DNA of 64,000 nucleotides, taken from Mycolicibacterium parafortuitum (lineage in GTDB: Bacteria; Actinomycetota; Actinomycetes; Mycobacteriales; Mycobacteriaceae). Position 1 is the stretch's first letter, and each line of letters starts with the position of its first letter. The DNA lies in contig NZ_MVID01000003.1 of the NCBI RefSeq assembly GCF_002086815.1, forward strand, positions 1 through 64,000. Reading direction: 5' to 3'. This document shows positions 46,175-55,290 of this stretch, piece by piece. The notes under the pieces were generated by a model that saw nothing but the letters and a program-made list of their open reading frames with translations, was not told where the DNA came from and made no database searches. The translations under genes and the position numbers were made by a program.

Positions 46175-47569
46175 TTAGAAATTGATCATGTGGCCGACCA
46201 GGCCGTGGAAGCACTCCTGCAGTGCCTCCGACAGGGTCGGGTGGGTGTGCACGTTGCGGGCCAGCTCGTTGGCCGTCAGGTCCCACTTCTGGGCCAGCGT
46301 CAGCTCCGGCAGCAGCTCGGCGACATCGGGACCGATCAGGTGCCCGCCGAGCAGCTCGAGATGCTTCTTGTCGGCGATCAGCTTCACGAAGCCGGTCGGG
46401 TCGCCCAGACCGTGCGCCTTGCCGTTGGCGGTGAACGGGAACTTCGCGACGACGACGTCATAGCCCTCGTCCTTGGCCTGCTGCTCGGTCAGCCCGAAGC
46501 TCGCGACCTGCGGTTGACAGAACGTCGCACGCGGCATCATCCGGTAGTCGCCCAGTGCCAGCGTGTCGGCGCCGGCGATGGTCTCGGCCGCGACCACGCC
46601 CATCGCCTCGGCGACGTGGGCCAGCTGCAGCTTGCCGGTGACGTCACCGATCGCGTAGATGTGGCCCACGTTGGTGCGCATGTAGTCGTCGATGCCGATG
46701 GCCTTGCGGTCGGTGAGCTCGACGCCCGCCTTGTCCAGGCCGAATCCTTCGACGTTCGGCGCGAAACCGATGGCCTGCAGCACCTTGTCGGCCTTGAGCT
46801 CGTCGGACTTACCGTCCTTGGACACCTTCACGGTGACCGACGATCCACTGTCCTCGATGGACTCGACCTTGGTGCCCGTCAGGATCTTCACACCGAGCTT
46901 CTTGTACTGCTTCTCGATCTCCTTGGAGACCTCGGCGTCCTCGTTGGGCAGCGCGCGGGGCAGGAACTCGACGATCGTGACGTCGACGCCGTAGTTCTTC
47001 AGCACGTACGCGAACTCCATGCCGATCGCGCCCGCCCCGGCGATGATGATCGAGGAGGGCAGATCGCGGCTCAGGATCTGCTTCTCGTAGGTGACCACGT
47101 TCTCGGAGAGCGACGTGCCCGGCACCAGCCGGGTGCTCGAGCCGGTCGCGATGATCGCGTTGTCGAACTCGACCTTCTCGGTGTCACCCTCGTTCAGGTC
47201 GACCTCGAGGCTGTTGGGCCCGGTGAACTTCCCGTAGCCGTGGATCTCGGTGATCTTGTTCTTCTTCATCAGGAAGTGCACACCGGCGACGCGGCCGTCG
47301 GCGACCTTGCGGCTGCGGTCGTAGGCCGCGCCGTAGTCGAAGCTGACGTCGCCGCTGATGCCGAACGTCTTGGCGTCCTTGTGGAACACGTGGGCGAGTT
47401 CGGCGTTGCGCAGCAATGCCTTCGACGGGATGCACCCGACGTTGAGGCACACGCCGCCCCAGTACTTGGGTTCGACGATGGCGGTCTTCAGCCCGAGCTG
47501 GGCCGCGCGTATGGCCGCGACGTAACCGCCGGGGCCGGCTCCGAGGACGACGACGTCATAGTGGGTCAC
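46175..47569 (-). CDS. lpdC: Dihydrolipoamide dehydrogenase
   Basis: E3 of pyruvate and branched-chain dehydrogenase complexes and of the peroxynitrite reductase system in mycobacteria. The 464 residues contain FAD turn [18 protein letters not shown], the redox disulphide [15 protein letters not shown] (C41/C46), an NAD turn [14 protein letters not shown] and the catalytic His-Glu in [10 protein letters not shown]. Complete and canonical. Confidence 0.97.
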   Translation of the reverse strand: MTHYDVVVLGAGPGGYVAAIRAAQLGLKTAIVEPKYWGGVCLNVGCIPSKALLRNAELAHVFHKDAKTFGISGDVSFDYGAAYDRSRKVADGRVAGVHFLMKKNKITEIHGYGKFTGPNSLEVDLNEGDTEKVEFDNAIIATGSSTRLVPGTSLSENVVTYEKQILSRDLPSSIIIAGAGAIGMEFAYVLKNYGVDVTIVEFLPRALPNEDAEVSKEIEKQYKKLGVKILTGTKVESIEDSGSSVTVKVSKDGKSDELKADKVLQAIGFAPNVEGFGLDKAGVELTDRKAIGIDDYMRTNVGHIYAIGDVTGKLQLAHVAEAMGVVAAETIAGADTLALGDYRMMPRATFCQPQVASFGLTEQQAKDEGYDVVVAKFPFTANGKAHGLGDPTGFVKLIADKKHLELLGGHLIGPDVAELLPELTLAQKWDLTANELARNVHTHPTLSEALQECFHGLVGHMINF

Positions 47570-47575
47570 GTTTAC

Positions 47576-48202
47576 CTACCCTAGTGGGCTCGGCAAGGCG
47601 AGCGTGGCTGCTGTGAGCGTCTCGACCAACACGAAGTCGTGGCTGACGAGCACCACGGCGGCGCCGCCGTCGGCGAGGCGGCGCAACAGTGCCACCACGG
47701 ACGCGGTCGAGATCGGGTCGAGCATCGCGGTCGGCTCGTCGCACAGCACGAACCGGGCCCGCTGCGTGAGCACCCGCCCGATACAGGCGCGCTGCAACTG
47801 TCCGTCGCTGACCTGCCCCGGATAGCGGTCGAGCAGTACCGGGTCAAGCCCCACCTCGCCTGCGGTGCGGTGCAGGTCGTCGGCGCCGAACCGAGCGCCG
47901 CGGATCAGCGCGGGCTCGGCGAGGATCTGCGCCAGGGTCCAGCGCGGGTTGCACACCAGGCGCGGGTGCTGGGCCAGCAGCGCGATCGATCCCCTGGGCG
48001 CCACCGGATCCCCGTCGTAGCGGACTTCCCCGGTGTCGGGCCGCTGCAGCCCGGCCAGCACCCGCAGCAGAGTGGTCTTGCCGCTGCCCGACGCGCCGGT
48101 CACCCCGGTGACCTGCGCGGCCGGAGCGCTCAGATCGACCGCGTCCAGGACGGTCCTGCCGCCGAGCGCCAGCCCGATCCCGGTGGCCGACAGTCCGGTC
48201 AC
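47576..48202 (-). CDS. ABC importer ATPase, second subunit (peptide/nickel family)
   Basis: A 208-residue ATPase from GTG 48202, overlapping the preceding ATPase stop (GTGA). Walker A GASGSGKTTLL (about 36-46). The signature is VSDGQLQRA, departing from LSGGQ at two positions. Walker B is FVLCDEPTAMLD and the H-loop LVSHDF. Short length without the C-terminal oligopeptide-binding domain recalls NikE rather than OppF. It is the last gene of the five-gene importer, ending seven bases before the lpd start. Confidence 0.87.
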   Translation of the reverse strand: MTGLSATGIGLALGGRTVLDAVDLSAPAAQVTGVTGASGSGKTTLLRVLAGLQRPDTGEVRYDGDPVAPRGSIALLAQHPRLVCNPRWTLAQILAEPALIRGARFGADDLHRTAGEVGLDPVLLDRYPGQVSDGQLQRACIGRVLTQRARFVLCDEPTAMLDPISTASVVALLRRLADGGAAVVLVSHDFVLVETLTAATLALPSPLG

Positions 48203-48963
48203 ACCAGAACCGTCCCGAGCAAGGCCTGCGTGTACGCATCGGTGCTGCCGAGCGTGTCGACCAACGAGGTCTGGGACAGCACGGTGCCGCGTGCCATCAC
48301 CGCGACGTCGTCGCACACCGCCGCACGCAGCAGCGACGGCATGTCGTGGGTGATCACCAGCACGCCCGCGCCGTCGGCGGCGGCGTCGCCGAGCAGCCGC
48401 CAGGTCAGTGCGGCGTTGTCGGGGTCCAGCGCCGAGGTGGGTTCGTCGGCGACCAGCAGGCCCGGGCGGCCGGCGAGCGCCGCGGCGATCGCGACGCGCT
48501 GGGCCATGCCGCCGGACAGTTCGTGCGGGTAACGGTCGACGACGTGCGGCGGCAGCGCGACGGCGGCACACAGCTGTTCGGGAGTGCGGTCGGAGTCCAG
48601 CCGGGCGCAGATCTCGGCCAGCTGGGAGCCGATGGTGCGTACCGGGGTGAACGACGTCGACGCCGACTGCGGCACCGAACCGACCTGGCGGCCGCGCAAC
48701 TCACGCCAGGCGCGCTCGTCGTCGCAGCGCACCTGCCGGCCGCCGACCTGCACCGTGCCGCGAACCCGGGATCCCGGCGGCATCAGTCCGGTCAGCGCGG
48801 CGGCCACCAGCGATTTTCCGCAACCGGATTCGCCGACCAGCGCGGTGACCCGGCCGGCGGGGACGTCGAGGTGGACGTCGTCGAGCACATCGACGGTGGC
48901 CGAGCCGCGTCCCCGGCGAAGATCGATGCCCACGGTCAGCCCGGTCAGGCGTGCGGCGTTCAT
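48199..48963 (-). CDS. ABC importer ATPase, first subunit (peptide/nickel family)
   Basis: A 254-residue ATPase. Walker A GESGCGKSL (44-52), Q-loop in VGSVPQSAS, signature YPHELSGGMAQRV, Walker B LLVADEPTSALD, H-loop VITHDM. Length equals NikD-type proteins. ATG 48963, 23 bases after the permease gene. Partner of the downstream ATPase. Confidence 0.9.
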   Translation of the reverse strand: MNAARLTGLTVGIDLRRGRGSATVDVLDDVHLDVPAGRVTALVGESGCGKSLVAAALTGLMPPGSRVRGTVQVGGRQVRCDDERAWRELRGRQVGSVPQSASTSFTPVRTIGSQLAEICARLDSDRTPEQLCAAVALPPHVVDRYPHELSGGMAQRVAIAAALAGRPGLLVADEPTSALDPDNAALTWRLLGDAAADGAGVLVITHDMPSLLRAAVCDDVAVMARGTVLSQTSLVDTLGSTDAYTQALLGTVLV

Positions 48964-48986
48964 CGTGTCCTCCTGCGTTTGTGAAT

Positions 48987-49874
48987 TCACCACACCTGCC
49001 CCGCCGGTGGTCGGTGCCGGTTGCGCATCAGGGTGCCTGCCGCGGCGAACGCGAGCGCCGTCGCGATCAGCGCCGCGGCGGGGACGGCCAGCGTCCACCA
49101 GGCGCCGGTGAGCACGTCGCCGCGGGCCTCGCTGAGCAACGTGCCGAGGCTGGCGCGGTCCGGGGAGAGCCCGACCCCCAGGAACGACAGCGTCGACTCG
49201 TGCCACACCGCGTGCGGCAGCAGCACGATCATCGCGACCAGGGCCTGCCCCGTCACCGCGGGCACGAGATGGGTGCGTGCGACGAACCATCGCGAGGCCC
49301 CCGCCAGCCGTGCGGATTCCACCCACCCGGCATTGGCGACCGCGAGCAGCTCGGCGCGCACCACGCGCGCGACCGCCGGCCAGTGCGTCAGCGCGATGGA
49401 TGCGATGATCGCCAGCGGGGCGCCGCGCCACATCGCGGCGATCACGATGCCGACCACCAGGTGGGGCAGCGCGTTGAACCCGTCGACCAGACGCATCACG
49501 ACCGCGTCGAGCCACCCGCCGACCAGGGCCGCGGCGACGCCGACCGCCAGGCCCAGACACGTCGCCGCCACCGCACACACCACCGCGATCACCAGTGAGA
49601 CCCGCAGCCCCTCCGCAGTGCGGACCAGCAGGTCGTAGCCCGAATGGTCGGTTCCGACAAGGTGTTCGGCGCTCGGTGGGCGCAGCGCGGCGGAGAAGTC
49701 GGCCACCTGTTCGCCGGCCAGCAGCGGGATACCGAGGGCCGCCGCGGCGATGACACCCAGCACGATCCACGGCCACCTGGAGCTGCGCGCCAGTTCGCTC
49801 GCACGCTCCCTCATGACCGATGATTCGCTCGCACGCTCGCTCATAGCCGATGATTCGCTCGCACGCTCGCTCAT
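48987..49874 (-). CDS. ABC importer permease (DppC/NikC type)
   Basis: A 295-residue permease with about six helices and the EAA-type loop ESARLAGASRWFVARTHLVPAV. The first 30 residues are three 10-residue repeats (MSERASESSA, MSERASESSV, MRERASELAR) encoded by a 30-base tandem repeat, each with its own ATG (49874, 49844, 49814). The first ATG overlaps the upstream permease stop (ATGA). Which one is used is open. Confidence 0.88.
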   Translation of the reverse strand: MSERASESSAMSERASESSVMRERASELARSSRWPWIVLGVIAAAALGIPLLAGEQVADFSAALRPPSAEHLVGTDHSGYDLLVRTAEGLRVSLVIAVVCAVAATCLGLAVGVAAALVGGWLDAVVMRLVDGFNALPHLVVGIVIAAMWRGAPLAIIASIALTHWPAVARVVRAELLAVANAGWVESARLAGASRWFVARTHLVPAVTGQALVAMIVLLPHAVWHESTLSFLGVGLSPDRASLGTLLSEARGDVLTGAWWTLAVPAAALIATALAFAAAGTLMRNRHRPPAGQVW

Positions 49875-49883
49875 GCGCGCATC
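49794..49883. repeat. Three 30-base tandem repeats with nested start codons
   Basis: Units TTCGCTCGCACGCTCGCTCA plus ten variable bases begin at 49794, 49824 and 49854. They encode the N-terminus of the second permease and each supplies an in-frame ATG. Variation is limited to a few bases per unit, which suggests slippage. Equivalent SERASE-type starts are familiar at other mycobacterial genes. Confidence 0.8.
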
Positions 49884-50920
49884 CTGACCCGCGGGTCGAT
49901 CCCCACCGCTGCCGCATCCGACAGCGCCGAACCGGCGAGCACCGCGGCGGCCGCGGCCACGGTGAGCGCCGCGAGCAGCGGAAAGTCCAGCGCCGCAGCC
50001 GAATCCACCAGCACGGCGGCCATACCGGGCCAGCCGAAGACGGTTTCGACGATCGCGGCGCCGGCGATCAGCTCGGGCAGCCTGGTACCCAGCAGCGCGA
50101 GCGTCGGAAGCACCGAGACCGGCGCGATATGCCCCCGCAGCAGCGCCCAGCCGTGCACCCCACGGGACCGCGCGGCGCGCACCGCATCGGAGCCGACGCT
50201 TTCGACGACGGCGGCACGCGTGGTCAGCAACAGCCACGGGATCATCGACACCGTGAGCGCGATCCATGGCAGGATGCCATGGCGCAGAACACCTTCGACG
50301 GTGTAGTCGGCGCCGGGCGGCGCGGCGCCGGACGCGGGGAGCCACCGCAGACCGACCGCGACGACCACCACCAGTGCCAGCGACACCACGAACGGCGGCA
50401 CCGCGGCGAAGGTCACCGAGAAGCCGGTACACAGCCGGTCGACCAGACCACCGCGGCGCATCCCCGCCAGGCAGCCCAGAAGCACCGCCAACACCGTCGC
50501 GGTCAGCAGTGCGGCCCCGGACAGCGCCAGGGTGAACGGCATCCGCTCGGCCAGGACGGTGGTGACCGGTTGCGACTGCGTCGACGACCAGCCGAGCTCG
50601 CCCCGCGACACCCCGCCGATCCACTGCCACCAGGCCTGATACCACGGCATGTCGGTGTTGTAGGCCTCGCGCATCGCGTCGCGCTGGGACTGCGTCGCGA
50701 ACTGGTAGTTGCCGCCGAGATAGGCCGCCAGCGGATCGAAGGGCGACAGCGACGCGACGGCGAAGATCGCCGCCGAGATCGCCACCGTCAGGGGCACAGC
50801 GACGGCGGTGCGGACCGCCAGCAGCCGGGCCGCGGCACGCACGGGGCGCGCGGCGGCCTTCTCGGCGAACGCCGGCGGCGTCAGCGTGTCCACGCGGCGA
50901 GATTCCACCAGGGGCCCCAC
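49871..50920 (-). CDS. ABC importer permease (DppB/NikB type)
   Basis: A 349-residue permease with six helices and the BPD_transp loop AVRAARSRGVHGWALLRGHIAPVSVLP. An extracytoplasmic loop carries AAYLGGNYQFATQSQRDAM. Start uncertain: ATG 50920 overlaps the binding-protein gene by 40 bases, GTG 50894 by 14. Co-transcribed with the binding-protein gene. Confidence 0.88.
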   Translation of the reverse strand: MGPLVESRRVDTLTPPAFAEKAAARPVRAAARLLAVRTAVAVPLTVAISAAIFAVASLSPFDPLAAYLGGNYQFATQSQRDAMREAYNTDMPWYQAWWQWIGGVSRGELGWSSTQSQPVTTVLAERMPFTLALSGAALLTATVLAVLLGCLAGMRRGGLVDRLCTGFSVTFAAVPPFVVSLALVVVVAVGLRWLPASGAAPPGADYTVEGVLRHGILPWIALTVSMIPWLLLTTRAAVVESVGSDAVRAARSRGVHGWALLRGHIAPVSVLPTLALLGTRLPELIAGAAIVETVFGWPGMAAVLVDSAAALDFPLLAALTVAAAAAVLAGSALSDAAAVGIDPRVRMRA

Positions 50921-52464
50921 GACACCCCGTGCGAGTGGGGCTCCATGATCGGCGGGCTCTGCTGCCAGCCGAGATCCTTGTAGCTGTAGGTGTGGTGCAG
51001 GAACACCAGGAAGACGTGCGACGGCGCGGCCGTGTACGCGGCCTGGATCCTGCGGTACAGCTCGTCCTTGGCGGGACCGGACGGCGACCGGCTCGCCTGT
51101 TCGAGCATCGCGTCCATCCCCGGCGCGGTGAAGTTCCCCGGATTGGAGTACGGCGACGAGTCGGGCACCCGCGTGTGCAGGGTGTCATACACCTGGGAGT
51201 CGATGCTGTAGGGCGTCGAGCCACCGCCGAGCACCACGGCCGAGTCGGCGAACCGGGTGTCGATCTCGTCCCAGCTGGTGCCGCGGGGCCGGACGTCGAC
51301 ACCGAGCGGTTTCATCGCCGCGGCGTAGGCGACCGCCAGATCCCGGCGCAGGGTGTCCTGGGCGTTGTAGAGCAGCTCGAACGACGCACGCGCACCGTCT
51401 TTTTCGCGGACCTGATCGGCCCCGGTACGCCACCCCGCATCGTCGAGCAGCCCCTTGGCGCGGTCGAGGTCGAACGCGTACTGCGCGTCGGGGTCGTAGG
51501 CGTCGCCGTACGCGGCGGCCACCGGGGTGCTGGCCGGGCTGCCGTAGCCGAGGAGGACGTCGCGCACCATCGCGTCACGGTCGACGCCGATGTTCATCGC
51601 CAGCCGGGCGGTCACGTCGGCGGTGAACGGGTTGCCCGCGGGCAGGGCGATGCCGCGCCAGTCCGCGGAGCGCACGGCGACGGTCTGGACATCGCCGTTG
51701 GAGCCCTTGACCGAATCGACGAGCCGCGGTGGAAGATTGGTGCCGTCGACGGCGCCGGACACCATGCTCTGCGCTCTGGCGTTGTCGTCGGGCGCATAGG
51801 CGTAGACCAGCCGCGTGACCTGCGGGGCGCCGCCCCAGTAGTCCTCGCGCGCGACCAGGACGGCCTGATCGGGGCGCAGGCTCTCCAGGCGGTAGGGGCC
51901 GGTGCCGACGGGCTCGGTGTTGACCGCCCAATCCGCGGCCGGTTTCGCCTCGACCTTCTCCGAGGGCAGGATGCCCAGCAGCAGATAGGGTTTCGGGTCG
52001 GCTGCGGTGTCGAGCTCGACGACGACGGCGTCGGGACCGTCGGCCTCGATCGACACGACGGGCGCCACCGAGGTCGAGATCTCCGACGCCACCCGAGGGT
52101 CCGGGACGGCGTTGTACGTCGCCACGACGTCGGCGGAGTCGAAGGTGCTTCCGTCGGAGAACGTGACGCCGGGCCGCAGCGGGATACGCCAGCGGTTCGG
52201 GCCGGCGGGTTGCGGTTCCTCACCGGCCAGGGCGGGGACCAGCTCCGGAACCACGGTGTCGGTGGTCGCGCTGGGCCGGAAGAGACCGTCGTAGATCGGG
52301 GAGACACCGGACTCGGCGTAACCGTTGACCGGGTTGTAGCCCCCGAGCTCGTAGCCCTCCGCGAGCACGATCTGGTCGCCGGGCTCCTCGGTGGTGGACC
52401 CCGAGCACGCCGCCACGGCAAGTGCGGCGCTGAGCGCGCAGGCCAACGCGACGCGGGATTTCAT
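50881..52464 (-). CDS. ABC importer substrate-binding lipoprotein (family 5, peptide/nickel type)
   Basis: A 527-residue SBP_bac_5 protein with lipobox LAVAAC (Cys about 20). Family blocks: GYNPVNGYAESGVSPIYDGLF, GVTFSDGSTFDSADVVATYN, VGTGPYRLESLRPDQAVLVA, and DLDRAKGLLDDAGWR. The C-terminus is rich in His and aromatic residues (VFLHHTYSYKD, EPHSHGVSWGPWWN), which could bind a metal chelate. Substrate could be peptide or nickel; sequence does not decide. ATG 52464 sits within a 22-base inverted repeat. It heads the five-gene importer operon. Confidence 0.85.
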   Translation of the reverse strand: MKSRVALACALSAALAVAACSGSTTEEPGDQIVLAEGYELGGYNPVNGYAESGVSPIYDGLFRPSATTDTVVPELVPALAGEEPQPAGPNRWRIPLRPGVTFSDGSTFDSADVVATYNAVPDPRVASEISTSVAPVVSIEADGPDAVVVELDTAADPKPYLLLGILPSEKVEAKPAADWAVNTEPVGTGPYRLESLRPDQAVLVAREDYWGGAPQVTRLVYAYAPDDNARAQSMVSGAVDGTNLPPRLVDSVKGSNGDVQTVAVRSADWRGIALPAGNPFTADVTARLAMNIGVDRDAMVRDVLLGYGSPASTPVAAAYGDAYDPDAQYAFDLDRAKGLLDDAGWRTGADQVREKDGARASFELLYNAQDTLRRDLAVAYAAAMKPLGVDVRPRGTSWDEIDTRFADSAVVLGGGSTPYSIDSQVYDTLHTRVPDSSPYSNPGNFTAPGMDAMLEQASRSPSGPAKDELYRRIQAAYTAAPSHVFLVFLHHTYSYKDLGWQQSPPIMEPHSHGVSWGPWWNLAAWTR

Positions 52465-52483
52465 GTGTCTATCTGAACACATG
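52462..52483. promoter_or_regulatory. 22-base inverted repeat over the importer start codon
   Basis: Perfect seven-base arms CATGTGT (52462-52468) and ACACATG (52477-52483) with an eight-base spacer, covering the ATG of the binding-protein gene and a second ATG six codons upstream. Position and symmetry suit a repressor operator. No matching regulator gene is adjacent, so the ligand is unknown. Confidence 0.45.
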
Positions 52484-52532
52484 AACTACTTCTGTGCGCA
52501 CCGGCCCTTCGGGCGGGGACTCGGGCGGGGCC

Positions 52533-52964
52533 TCAGGCGGGGATCCAGCCCAATCCGTAGCTTGCGTAGAGCGCGCCGGCTCCCAGCGCCGTCGCCAACG
52601 GCGCCGACATCATCGCCAGTGACATGGCCGCGATACCGGGCCTCTCCTGCACCATCGCGGTCAGCAGGCTGCCCACGACGCAGGCGACGACGAAGACGAG
52701 CACGGCGAACACCGGCAGGGATTTGTCCATCGAGTGGAACCACCAGTAGTACAGACCCGCCCCGGCGGCGGCCGCGGCGATCCACGTCGCGGCGACCACA
52801 GCCACGAACCGCCACCGGCTCACGTACTGCTGGACCGACGGGACGACGACCGGCTGCGCATGCGGCGGGGGAAGTTCGCCGGCGTACGCGGGTGGATCGA
52901 TCACCGTCGGCATCGCGATTCCGCCGGTGAACACGGGCGTGAAGGACTGCGTGTGCTCAGACAC
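52533..52964 (-). CDS. Small membrane protein with proline-rich N-terminus
   Basis: A 143-residue protein. Residues 1-45 are cytoplasmic-like, with PPPHAQPVVVPS. Three to four membrane helices follow (about 50-72, 80-100, 108-130). Function unknown. It overlaps the next upstream membrane-protein gene by eight bases, so the two are a pair. I recognise no family. Confidence 0.65.
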   Translation of the reverse strand: MSEHTQSFTPVFTGGIAMPTVIDPPAYAGELPPPHAQPVVVPSVQQYVSRWRFVAVVAATWIAAAAAGAGLYYWWFHSMDKSLPVFAVLVFVVACVVGSLLTAMVQERPGIAAMSLAMMSAPLATALGAGALYASYGLGWIPA

Positions 52965-53286
52965 CGGAGGCCACCTGGATTGCGGTGAGGGCCCCGAACC
53001 AACCCGGTCCGATGGCCAGGATCATGGCTCCGACGGCAGTGACCCACCGACGGCTCGACGTCAGGATCATCAACATCCCGATCACACTGGGCACGCCGAC
53101 CACGACACCGATGACGAGGTCCGGCCGGACAGTCGCGGTGACTTCGACGGCGGCGATGAGCGCGGCCATCATTCCCAGAGCGACACCGATGATCATCACT
53201 CCGGCGAGGGCCGATGCTCGTGGCAACGGGATCACGTATTCGACGATAACGCTGCTATGGGCCACATTTCGGACGGCGCGCCGCAT
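52957..53286 (-). CDS. Small membrane protein
   Basis: A 109-residue protein with three or four hydrophobic helices (about 25-45, 55-75, 85-105). The first 12-20 residues are doubtful; an internal GTG could start nearer LPRASALAG. Function unknown, coupled to the 143-residue membrane protein. The 186 bases between this start and the DUF779 gene hold no gene or motif I can support. Confidence 0.6.
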   Translation of the reverse strand: MRRAVRNVAHSSVIVEYVIPLPRASALAGVMIIGVALGMMAALIAAVEVTATVRPDLVIGVVVGVPSVIGMLMILTSSRRWVTAVGAMILAIGPGWFGALTAIQVASGV

Positions 53287-53472
53287 CCGGCGCCGCGTGG
53301 CGTAACAGCTCGGTCACGGCGCGGGCACGCGTTCCACCGCGCCCGACGGTGTCGGGTGGTTTCGTGCCCGGTCGACGCGGTACCGACGGATCCGATTGAG
53401 CCCGCTGCGATCCCGCCCGCGGCGTCGCGATCGTGATGATCTTGTGTTCTTACCTTCGGCGCGTACTCGCGC

Positions 53473-53967
53473 TCACCGCTGCGGAATACCGCACACATCC
53501 TGAACCGAGCCGGCATCCGCGACGACATGCGTGCCGGTGCGCGGCGGTCGTTCACCCCGCTCGTAGGCCGCCCCCGTCACCGGCGGGGCGTCGTCGAGCT
53601 CCCGGTTCTCGTCCTCGGTGAACGCCCGGCCGCGGGACAGAAACCGCTTGCCCTCCGGCGATTCCAGACTGAAGCCGCCACCCCTGCCCGGCACCACGTC
53701 GATCACCAGCTGGGTGTGCTTCCACGTGTCGAACTGCGGACCGGAGATCCAGACAGGCACCCCGGCACCGACGTCGAGCACCGCGAGCAGCACGTCACGG
53801 TCTCCGACGATGAAGTCGCCGGCGGGATAGCACATCGGTGACGAACCATCGCAGCATCCGCCGGACTGGTGAAACATCAACGGGCCGTGACGTTCCTGAA
53901 GGGACAGCAGAAGTTCTGCGGCGGCGGCGGTGATCAGCGCCCGATGAGGTGCGGCCATATCAGCCAT
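53473..53967 (-). CDS. DUF779 protein (aldehyde-dehydrogenase-associated)
   Basis: A 164-residue protein (Rv0459 equivalent). The conserved block HQSGGCCDGSSPMCYP contains three Cys and is followed by WISGPQFDTWKHTQLVIDVVPGRGGGFSLES. DUF779 genes normally accompany an acetaldehyde-type aldehyde dehydrogenase; none is present next to it or elsewhere in the window. It overlaps the GAF regulator's end by eight bases and is the last gene of the dehydrogenase cluster. The C-terminal 30 residues are unlike the core and may be an extension. Confidence 0.83.
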   Translation of the reverse strand: MADMAAPHRALITAAAAELLLSLQERHGPLMFHQSGGCCDGSSPMCYPAGDFIVGDRDVLLAVLDVGAGVPVWISGPQFDTWKHTQLVIDVVPGRGGGFSLESPEGKRFLSRGRAFTEDENRELDDAPPVTGAAYERGERPPRTGTHVVADAGSVQDVCGIPQR

Positions 53968-55267
53968 TGTCCCTCGCGACGCGGATCACCGGGGCGTTCG
54001 ACGGAGGAAGGATCATGCGCCGGTCGGCCGGATACCGGACGGACAACTCGATGGCCCGCGCGAACCGGTACGGCTGGGTGGCGAGGATCCCGGCGAACTG
54101 CTTGCGCAGCCGCGACATCTCCGCGCGGACGGTCACCACCTTCGACCGGTCCCCGTAGAGGTCCTCCGCGAGCTGGGGCGCCGACCGACCCTGTGGCGAG
54201 AGCGCCAGAGCGACAAGGATTTCCGCGTGCCGCAACGACAGGTCGTGGCGCCAGCTGCCGGACCGTCCGACCATGACCAGCGACGGGCGGTCCGGGTCAC
54301 TGACGTCGAGGGTCGCCCGCGACGGGTGCGCGCCGTCGGCGTCCTCGTCGTCCTCTCCCCCGGCCGGACGCACCAGCCAGCCACCGGGCAGCGGCTCGAC
54401 GGCGCACATCCCCAGCGTCGCCAACCGCACCCGCCCCGGGCCGAGCCGCTCGGGTAACAGGATGCGGTGGTGCAGCGGCATCGCGTCGACCGCGGCCACC
54501 CATCCGTCGGTGTCGACGACCAGTGCCGGGCTGCCCATCCGCGCCAGGATCGGCGCGGTGAGCGCCCGCAGCCTGTTCAGCGTGCGGTCGTGTTCGATCC
54601 GCAGATGGGATTCGGCGAGCCGGGCGACGGCGTCGACGAGGGCCACGGTCGTCGGGTGCACGGTCGCGGCCGGCCCGGACACGTCGACCACGCCGATGAC
54701 CTGCCCCGTGCGCGGATCCCGGATCGGTGCGCCCGCGCACGTCCACGAGTGATGGCTGCGCAGGAAGTGCTCGGCCGAGAACACCTGGACGGCGCGCTGC
54801 GACACCAGGGCCGTCCCGATCGCGTTCGTGCCGACCGCGCGCTCACCCCAGTTCGCGCCTTCGACGAAGCCCAGCCGGTCGGCGTTCATCAGCACCGACG
54901 GCGACCCGGAGCGCCACAACACGCGGCCCTTGGCGTCGGCCACCACGAGGATGTTCTCGCCGTCGGCGACCAGCGGCCCCAAGCCGTGGGAGATGTCGTC
55001 GAGCACCTCCATCAGCCCGGAGGACCGACGGAGCATCTCCAGCGCCCCCGTCTCGACCACCGGCTCCGCCTGTTCGTCGGGCTCGATACCGCTGGCCATG
55101 ATCCGGCGCCACGAGTCCCCGATGACCTCCCGCGGACGCGCCGGCGCGCGATCGCCGGCCATCGTCGCGTCGTAGACAGCCGACATCAGCCGCGCGTAGC
55201 TGCGCGGATCCTCACCGACCGCGACGGCGGGCTCAGGCACGAGCGGGCTGCCGACATTGCTGGGCAT
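53960..55267 (-). CDS. GAF-domain transcriptional regulator (AcoR/MimR-like, no sigma-54 domain)
   Basis: A 435-residue regulator. The N-terminal AcoR-like region has VIGDSWRRIMASGIEPDE. A GAF domain follows (about 85-230, with GTNAIGTALVSQRAVQVFSAEHF and APIRDPRTGQVIGVVDVSG). The C-terminus is a winged helix (ILVALALSPQGRSAPQLAEDLYGDRSKVVTVRAEMSRLRKQFAG). It has no AAA+ sigma-54 activation domain. It probably senses acetoin or a related alcohol/ketone and controls the neighbouring dehydrogenases; AAGAGTTGCR sites at 57174-57247 are candidate targets. ATG 55267. Confidence 0.85.
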   Translation of the reverse strand: MPSNVGSPLVPEPAVAVGEDPRSYARLMSAVYDATMAGDRAPARPREVIGDSWRRIMASGIEPDEQAEPVVETGALEMLRRSSGLMEVLDDISHGLGPLVADGENILVVADAKGRVLWRSGSPSVLMNADRLGFVEGANWGERAVGTNAIGTALVSQRAVQVFSAEHFLRSHHSWTCAGAPIRDPRTGQVIGVVDVSGPAATVHPTTVALVDAVARLAESHLRIEHDRTLNRLRALTAPILARMGSPALVVDTDGWVAAVDAMPLHHRILLPERLGPGRVRLATLGMCAVEPLPGGWLVRPAGGEDDEDADGAHPSRATLDVSDPDRPSLVMVGRSGSWRHDLSLRHAEILVALALSPQGRSAPQLAEDLYGDRSKVVTVRAEMSRLRKQFAGILATQPYRFARAIELSVRYPADRRMILPPSNAPVIRVARDNG

Positions 55268-55290
55268 CGACTCCGATTGTGCTCCCCATC

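Noticed and set aside
49875..51302. Extension of the second permease frame upstream through the first permease and binding-protein genes
   Set aside because: Upstream part is out of frame with two well-supported genes; the ATG overlap at 49874 is a normal start.
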